Positions 56,101-64,000 of a DNA stretch of 64,000 bases are shown piece after piece. The stretch spans positions 620,001-684,000 of the forward strand of contig JAALGZ010000020.1 of assembly GCA_015227615.1 (NCBI GenBank). Reading direction: 5' to 3'. The DNA comes from Labyrinthula sp. Ha. Taxonomy: Eukaryota; Sar; Bigyra; Labyrinthulida; Labyrinthulaceae. Within the stretch, counting starts at the first letter, position 1; every line of letters begins with the position of its first letter. The notes beneath the pieces were generated by a model that saw nothing but the letters and a program-made list of their open reading frames with translations, did not search any database and was not told the DNA's origin. Both the position numbers and the translations under genes were made by a program.

Positions 56101-59100
56101 CAGAAGCAACTTTCTTCATCTTATATGGCGGGAAACATTTCCACAGACCAAACATATACGGGATGGTAAGATATCGATAATTCATCAAATAAGTAATTCC
56201 AAATAATTATTATCAAATTCAAAATAAAAAAAAATACAGAGCAATTCAATGTTGAATATTGGCTTCTAATGTGAGCCACTCAAGGATTCAAGAACATATG
56301 AAGCTCATTGATAATGCTAAATCAGATATAATTTGTCATTGAAACAGGGTTTTGAATGTTTCAAGTCGTATTTCGAAATTTCATATTCCAGATGCATTTT
56401 CTCTTATTTCAGCTGGCATTGCATGATTGGAATACATTGATACTATAATAGTGCTGCTTTGTTTTGAAATTTTGAATGAAGTGTTTCATATTTTCATTGT
56501 TGGATCATTGGGGTGCTTTGGCAATTTCCTACAATTCTTGATTTTCATGCGCTGCTTTACTGTTGCTTCGGGTATAGTTTCTTCTGATCTAGTTGTAGCT
56601 GCGCTATATATAGTTAACGGATAGACAAAAATTATAAAACTATAGGCCAAAATATGTGTAGTATGAAGATATTTTATCTTAAAGCGAAATTTCAACAATA
56701 TATATATATATATGTTTTCTCGTATAGTATTGAAGTGATAACCTGGAAACGGATCTTTTTGTGTGGTAAATGTTGCTAAACTCATATGTGTTTGAGTTGT
56801 TATTTGCATACTAAGGGATAGATTTTTTTTACCAGCTGACCAAAAGAAGGGGAGGTCCAAACGATTAAAGATGTCAACACCCGCGGGAAATTCAAATGAG
56901 AAGAAGGATGGATTCCTTCCACCATAATCTTGGAAGTGATGGGACCAAGAGTGCTAAATCTTCTTAAGTGCTCCATAGAGTAACCTGGCCCTCCAACAGG
57001 GTACTGGTTTTAAATCTATATCCATAACGGTAGTACTGTGTTCTTTGGTTGTAGAATACATGAGTAGCTTTAGTTAATCCAATACACGTTAGAGTTTATC
57101 GGTTTAGCATCACCGGATGTAGATCCTCTTCGTGCAATTTTTTTTGCAGGGATGTTTGATACATTTTGTGGTCTTAATCTCTTTTATTCTTCACATGTCA
57201 ATACTTTTATCTTTTCATTGATATGTTTTTATTCTTATTGATTGATAAATAATTCAGGTAATCATCAAAATCCCAATATACGTGGATTTCCCATAAAGTG
57301 CCACTTAGTACTACAGTTATATCCTAAATATATACATATATATGTAAGTATGCTACATGTATGTATCTAACTTTAACCAAGAAGAGGCTTATGCATTTTC
57401 CAAAATTTATTTTAACGCCTAGTTTCAGTGAAAGTTTAATGACCATGTCCCTCTGTTTTTTGACCTGAACAATTTGCTGAACCAGTTACTCAGAAAGATA
57501 TGTAGCTACATTCTCAGATTGGCTAGAAATATCTCACAAGCTAGGTTCCTCTTATGTAGGACCACCCAATTATTTCCCTTTAGATTTCTAAATGAAACTT
57601 ATTAATATATCTCACTATTAATATATTAACACTTTCCAAAGTAGACAAACTATAAGCTCAACAGTGGTGAAACTACCAATATTAGAGCCATTAGTATATT
57701 TGTGCAAAATGGCCAAAACGTACTATCTTTGATATCTTCCGGAACTATACCCTATGTTACATCTAAACTCCTATCATATAAACATAACTTTGTATTTTGA
57801 CCTCTCTATTACTCTATATTTAATTATGCTTGTTTTTAATATTCTCAATTTCCACATACCCCCCCCCCTTTTGTTCTGAAAGCATAAGAGTTGCTGTGAT
57901 TCCCAGCTCTTTTGAGAGAGCATTTATAAGGCATGTAATATTTTTCTTAGTTCTGAAACAGGGCAATGCCTTCATTTATGAGCAACTCATTCTTGCAATT
58001 TATTATACTGATAACTAGGATTAGGTTCCTTAGGACTAGCTACATCAATTCAATTTCAGGTTAGAATTTAGATTGTTCAGAGGTTCAATATGCCGAAAAA
58101 GAATAATCTAGAGCTAAGATTTAACTGTTATACATTCAACCAACACCATGATAAATAGATATTTGTCTCTGAAAAAGGAGCAAAACACCAAAGAAGAAAG
58201 CACTTACAAACGCTTTTCTCCAGTAAAAGTACCTTCTGTGACTAGTTCGGAGTACATATTATTTTAAAGGAAGGGAAATTAAGATATCAGCACGCCAAAC
58301 AGTAAGTTTTTATTTATCAATATGCATGTATGAGTTGAACATGCAAAAGTGATACTTGGCCCTAAATCCAGAGCCATGTTTAAATATAATAGTCGCAGAA
58401 ATTACTGTTTCTTCTATACACTTTAAGTCCCGGCTTCACACTTTATCTTCTCAGTTTCAATTTTACTTATTCAGTTTTGCATCCGAATTCCCTATTTACC
58501 ACCTTTTTTTTCAAATTTTGCCACCCCAAGCTCACATTTTCTCAACACAGCTCAAATATCTTTGAATACTAGTAACATGACTGATAACCTTGTATCTGCT
58601 TTGAGGACAAAGATACACATACTTTGAATTGCGTTTCTCTGTGTGTCATATTAATAAAACATATGTCAAAATCATCAAGTTAAGGGTATGATTTACTTAG
58701 TTATAGTTCAGTCCTCTTTATTGTTGCAAAATGAAATAACGAAATTAGCTATTGTATTTGTTATCACAAAATCAATGATGCTGGGTCTCATCTTTATGTA
58801 TCATATCTTTCATTAATCACCGCTAGATAACATTTCATTGTACAATGTACTGAAAATGAATACTACCTGTCTAAGAATATATAGTCCTATCCCTACTAAC
58901 AATGGGGTTGCTGATACCACAAGTTAATATCTGTTTTGGTTTATTGATATTGACAAAATTACTTGATATTTTTGAATGTCTATGACATAACCTAAACTAC
59001 CTAGAAAAGCTTGAGAGTGAAACAATGCAAAGGGAGTCAAAATGATTAAATGTTAAACTAGTATTGTAGAATATGAAATTACGGTGCAAGTGGAATAAAA

Positions 59101-62100
59101 GTAGCTAAATATTGAATCCTAATAAGAGTGGCTACAGGGTACTCCAATGTCAACATAAAATTTTTTATTCAAATATATTCTTGTTTCGTTTTCTCATTCA
59201 AATTACTTGGAATTAAGAGCGTGGATCTGGTTTAGCTCTGTGTAACTTCCTTAATCTAATAGTATCAAAAAACAAATACCAAAGAATATCTGCATTATGC
59301 TTGTTCAATAATTCCAACAACGGACCGGATATATATAGGTAGATATACGCATATGTAAAAGTGAATATATTTATTGTGTTAAGGAAATTTTGTCTGTTTA
59401 TACTATAAATAAGTTTTACACAAATTTTGGTACATCTAAACATTCCAGGATGTAAAACTTGAATTTTAAGCTCCCTATGGTTTTCAATAAAACAAAGATG
59501 TTCTTGGCAATTTGTAAACAAAGGAGATACAATCTTCACACAATATCTACAATACTGTTAAGTCAGAAGAGCTCTTCTTCCAAGTGCCACAGAGAAAGTA
59601 GTTCTGAAGAAAGGACTAGTTACTGCACATGCTATATTTGGTGCAGATTATGATCTTCCAGGAAAAGAAATGAGATATCTCGAACTCGACAACGACAACT
59701 ACAGAAGAACACAGGTGATCACCTAACCACCCAATGAAAATGCAGCTGCAACATTGTAACCTTAGCTAAAAACAGATGGTAGAAGTGCAATACACTTTCC
59801 TAAGAATTAATAAAGATGTTGTTACTAATTTATGTGGAAGCTCAAAGAAGTCAAATAGAGGTTTCGTCAGCGACGGCGCTAGACAGATTGTCATAAAATA
59901 ACTCAGACTTGGGGATAGATGCAATAAAATAGAATTATAGGAAACTTAGAAACTATAGTGAACCCAAAATACTCTAGAATTAAAGGAAAGGTCATCTTTA
60001 TCCGTGACATTAATGTGTCACTTATAGACAAATCCAATTAACAAAAGTTCAAATGTTGTTGAAAAGTAACATAAGAGCACATAGTAACATTAAAAGCTGG
60101 TTAGAATAATATTAATAACAACCTATTGAAGAAGTATCATTGGCACAGAAAATATTCACAAGAATAATATTAGACATCTTAATAAACATTATACCTCAGA
60201 GCCATATTCAAAGTATGTGCACATAATATACTCCTGATATAGAAATAGATGGCGAAGTAGACAAAGCTCGGCTAATATCACCCAGATCCGTACTTGAAAG
60301 CAGCATTCAAGCCTTTTAAATATATTCTAAATGGACAAGGTCAGAAAGTCCAACAATTGATTTCTATCAGATAGGGTTTGTGGAAATCAAAAGCATTACA
60401 CATGATCCAGTGCTAATGTGCAAACTCTATAAGGTGGTTCTTAGTTTTTGACTCTAGTAAAAAAACGCTTTGATGAATTTTAATGATGTTTTTACTCCAA
60501 TAAATATATCATTTAAAGTCAAGTATTTCAAAAAAAACATAATACCTAAGAATATCATCAAAATCGTATATGTAGTTTCTTTGAATTTCATTTTATATAC
60601 TGAGGAAAAATGGTGTTTGTTCAAAGTAACTATGTATGAGATGCTTTAGTTCAATGTGGTGATATGTAGCACCCCTGGTTTATCCAGTTGTATACCAATG
60701 CGATGAAGAGGAAATCGGGCTCCTTTATTATACCAAATTTAAATAGAATTTGTTTCAGCGGTTATGTCCTTGTTAACAATTTTGCAGTTTCTTCGAGATT
60801 ATATTATCAGGCTACATTTTGTTGGTCTGATTCCATAGGATTGACACTTTAATTGATATATACACCGATCCGGGCAGACTAGCAATACTTCATTCGAATG
60901 TTGGTATTGAAACCCCGTGATATGATTCCATCTAAAAATATAGCACATGTACTCTATGATTCCTGTTTCAAAGTACCTTAGAGTACATTTCATACAAATT
61001 TCATCAGATTGTGCCACTGCGCTTAAAGTTATATGATGAATGAAAAAGGCTTCATTCAGAACGCTTACTGTAAAATATTGCAAAGGGCTGCAAAAAAAGG
61101 ATGATGAACCCTTACTCAATAGTAGCTAATGGGAAATTAAAGAAGACCAAAGTTATGTTTGATTAACTTAAAAAAGCGTGAGTTCAAATGCTTAGAGGAA
61201 GATACCCAGAACAAATAGAGTATTATTCAATTAAGCCTGCCCATCTACATAGAAGATCGTTCTAGTCAGAATTTAAAGATAAAAATGTACGACAAATTAT
61301 ATAGAACCTTATCTGACCCAATTCTTGCCGCAGTACCGAGGAAAGGGAAACATAACAGGAGCTGTGGATAGTACTGTGTACTTTCTCCATAAAAACAAAA
61401 CATATCATGTATCATCAAGTAAAGGATCTGTTGCAAGGAACTTAATAGCTTCAGAAATAGAGAGCTATTGTGAGATATCATTGCGATGGCAAAGAAAAAA
61501 TCGAAGCACTCTGAATTTTACAGCCAGAAACATTAAATCCCTGAACAGGGTTCGATGGCTGTAGCAAAAGCATCAAATTTCGCCATTATTTACAGAAGAT
61601 TCCCCACAAATGAGAACAAAATCCCCATTGCGGATTTTCGGCTTGGTATCGCCCTAGTACATCTCCCAGATCAGCGAAATATGTTTTTCTATCTCACCGG
61701 GGAAATCTTTAACATCTTGAGCACATGAGCAGAAACTTAAAAATATGACCCGAAATTTCAACCCGGGTTCATTGTCTTTGTTCAGCAATAAAGAAACCCC
61801 TTTTGGTTTAATTAGTACCCTTTCGTCAGTCTCTTCTAAATAACCATAAGACTTTGGTAATTACTTTAATAGTCTCAGACACTTATAGACATAAATCTCA
61901 GTATTTCAAAATGAGCTGTTGACCGACCCTACTTGGTTTGGCCTTTGAATAAACCTCTTGGATGTTACAGAGGCAACTATAACACAATGAAGAGATTTCC
62001 ACCTCAGCGCATTCGACTAACTAGGAAATCTTATTTGAGGGAGATAAAATAAAGAAAAAAAATAGGCTACTATAGTGACTGGTTCAGTTTTGTTGACTAT

Positions 62101-64000
62101 TATTACCCGTTCTTGGTCGAATTTTGAACCATAAGAACAATAAAACTATATGAACAAACGGCGCCAATAATAGCCACAAGTGTGGTTCTTGCTCACTCTT
62201 ACAAACACATTGGTCGGTTCATTGGTAAATATTTTCTTTGATAATTCTTTAAGAAATATTTACATCATCCTATTCGTGCGTGAAACTAGCACTCGAAATC
62301 AGCATTTCTTAATAGCGTCAAGACATATTTCCTGGAAATAGAACTTGGTATATCTTCTAACTTTTTTTTTCAATAGGTTCAACAAGTGACTAATTTGTTG
62401 GGACCTTAAACCATATGATCTGTACCACACAGAATAATCTCAAAACATTTTTATTTTCCTTGTATTATTTGAGTTAATGGTAATTCTGAGAGTTGAATAT
62501 TTTCTGAAGTATTTGGATGATCCGCAAAATTTAAGATCCTTTCCATTTAAATAATCATTGGCCAAGGTACTTGTCAAGAAACCAACAAGATTAGATTAGG
62601 GGCAAGTAAATCGATCAAGTCAAAGATTTCTTGAAAGAGTTGGATTGAAAAAATTATTTCGCAATTGACTCCAAATAAAGCGTATTCATTTTTTTAGATA
62701 ATTATCTTGACAGATTCTCGGGACTTAGCACTTTGATGTATTAACAATCTGTCTCATCCTTTCATTTCTATCTTGTTTCTTGTTGCACAGGTGGGACTCT
62801 GTCATTTACAGTAATTTCTTTCTTGAAACACCAGCAGAGGCTCTTAGAGAAGATATAAGAAATAGTGGTTTATGCTATCCAGATTCTGTTTTTTTTTCTA
62901 AAATACTGTGAGGCCCGAGTAGAGAAAGAGCTTTTGAAAACAGTAAGTCTTGAGAATGAAAGTTCTCAAGTATTGGACCAAATTTAGAATAGCTAACGAG
63001 AATAGGAAAATATAAAGCTTTTTAAACGAAATTCATGAAAACTCTAGTTCGTGTAATGTTGGATTCTGAACCCTTTACGCGCTTCCCTAACTAGGTTAAT
63101 CCCCAACGGAGATCTCGTCAGCAAAAGGTATACATCATATTCTCTGCCGTCAAAATTCAGTCCCACAAATTTGGGGTTTAACTAGACGTTGCTTGTGATA
63201 ACTTAAAAAAATCTCAACTGTTTCCCAAGTTGATTCTAATTAGCAAGAAGAAGTTTTGGATCTTGATTTCTGTTAATATTGTTTAGTTTGATTGCCAAAG
63301 ACAATTAAAACTTAACTAAAACAGTTTGGGGACTCTCAAGGTGCTCTACAAGGAAAATTAACTCTACACAAAAAGTCCCAGTTAATTAATAAAGCAAGTC
63401 TAACCGCTAGATCTACCTGTTGAACACCAGCTAGCAAGGTGGTCGGTTTAGTATCATCTACTCCATACAAGTGAAAAGGAAGAAATAATTCATACTACTA
63501 ATCAATAAATCATGAGCTCTACGCCCCTTTGGAGTAACTAAATACATCTAAATCCAAATCTCAAAGAAACAATGTATCTATACTTTGAGTTTAACAATCT
63601 TATTAAACTCAACTTTATATTTTTAACAACATTCTTCCCAAAAAACTTATACTTGAACCTTCTATTTTATATACAAATATAAGAACCGGTTATATAACTT
63701 ATATTTTTATAGAATGCACCCATTATATCCCAATTACCCAAAATTTAGGGCTACCTTGTAATGTATTTTATATTCCTTGTCATTAAAACCGAATACGAGA
63801 CCAAGTTATATTGAATTATACGATGTAGATAAATAAATAATTACAATATATATACGAGTAAAGGTAATGTAATCCCGGTATATTAACAGTATTGTTTCAT
63901 ACTTATCTCTACCTTTTTATGAATGAAATAAATCGTATTCCCAACTCTACCGGTAAACTTCTGACATTAATTAAAGAAAATAGAAATTGGACTGGAAACT
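53177..64000. other. Gene-poor stretch, no supported gene
   Basis: Only short frames. Those at 53752-54027 and 54150-54285 look partly protein-like but lack an ATG and cannot be joined by the tiny introns used elsewhere. The 124-codon minus-strand frame ending at 56486 begins with TTG. No rRNA, tRNA or other RNA gene was recognised. Confidence 0.6.
56698..56713. repeat. Short AT microsatellite
   Basis: Alternating A and T, about 16 bp, in non-coding DNA. Confidence 0.85.

Noticed and set aside
56486-56860. 124-codon minus-strand frame
   Set aside because: Starts with TTG, contains translated AT-repeat and has no homology signal.

Overview
This is a nuclear chromosome segment from an AT-rich protist. 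The standard code is in use, since TAA, TAG and TGA all end genes here. An intraflagellar-transport gene (IFT46-like, 36262-37446) implies a lineage that makes cilia or flagella. A membrane-anchored protein with a strict four-residue P-(T/S)-x-x repeat (32648-33286) resembles surface proteins common in stramenopiles, so a stramenopile is a reasonable guess, not a proven one. I see no bacterial-type operons, rRNA, tRNA or CRISPR.

Layout. Genes sit in compact islands separated by long stretches with no convincing coding. 1-10219: nothing convincing. 10220-11257: one orphan protein. 15230-17576: a peroxisomal enoyl-CoA hydratase family gene converging on a three-repeat basic protein. 17577-27626: desert with old dispersed repeats. 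27632-32151: one fossil Ty1/Copia element on the minus strand, with two LTRs and a 5-bp target duplication. 32648-45327: the main island of eight genes (P-T-x-x membrane protein, small disordered protein, PlsB/GPAM-GNPAT family acyltransferase, IFT46, a type I membrane protein, a coiled-coil protein, a 1572-residue C2/membrane protein, a 68-residue membrane protein). 49418-53176: a RAD54B-like recombination translocase and a second peroxisomal enoyl-CoA hydratase/isomerase. 53177-64000: desert.

The most striking feature is intron size. Four genes have spliceosomal GT-AG introns of only 22-29 nt, ten in all, each needed to restore a conserved protein family alignment. In RAD54B five of them restore one 808-residue frame. 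One 22-nt intron has a single internal adenine, which would force the branch point to lie 14 nt from the 5' splice site. A possible 20-nt intron lies at the end of the coiled-coil gene. The other genes, including the 4.7-kb C2 gene, need no introns.

Other points. The Copia primer-binding site abuts the LTR and matches the anticodon arm of tRNA-Asn(GUU), which suggests half-tRNA priming. A palindromic GGCCATATGGCC motif occurs, paired and inverted, in a 114-bp divergent promoter and again in the deserts. At least three diverged copies of an unnamed dispersed repeat lie in the deserts. Two genes in the window end in the peroxisomal signal SKL, so fatty-acid beta-oxidation takes place in peroxisomes in this organism.
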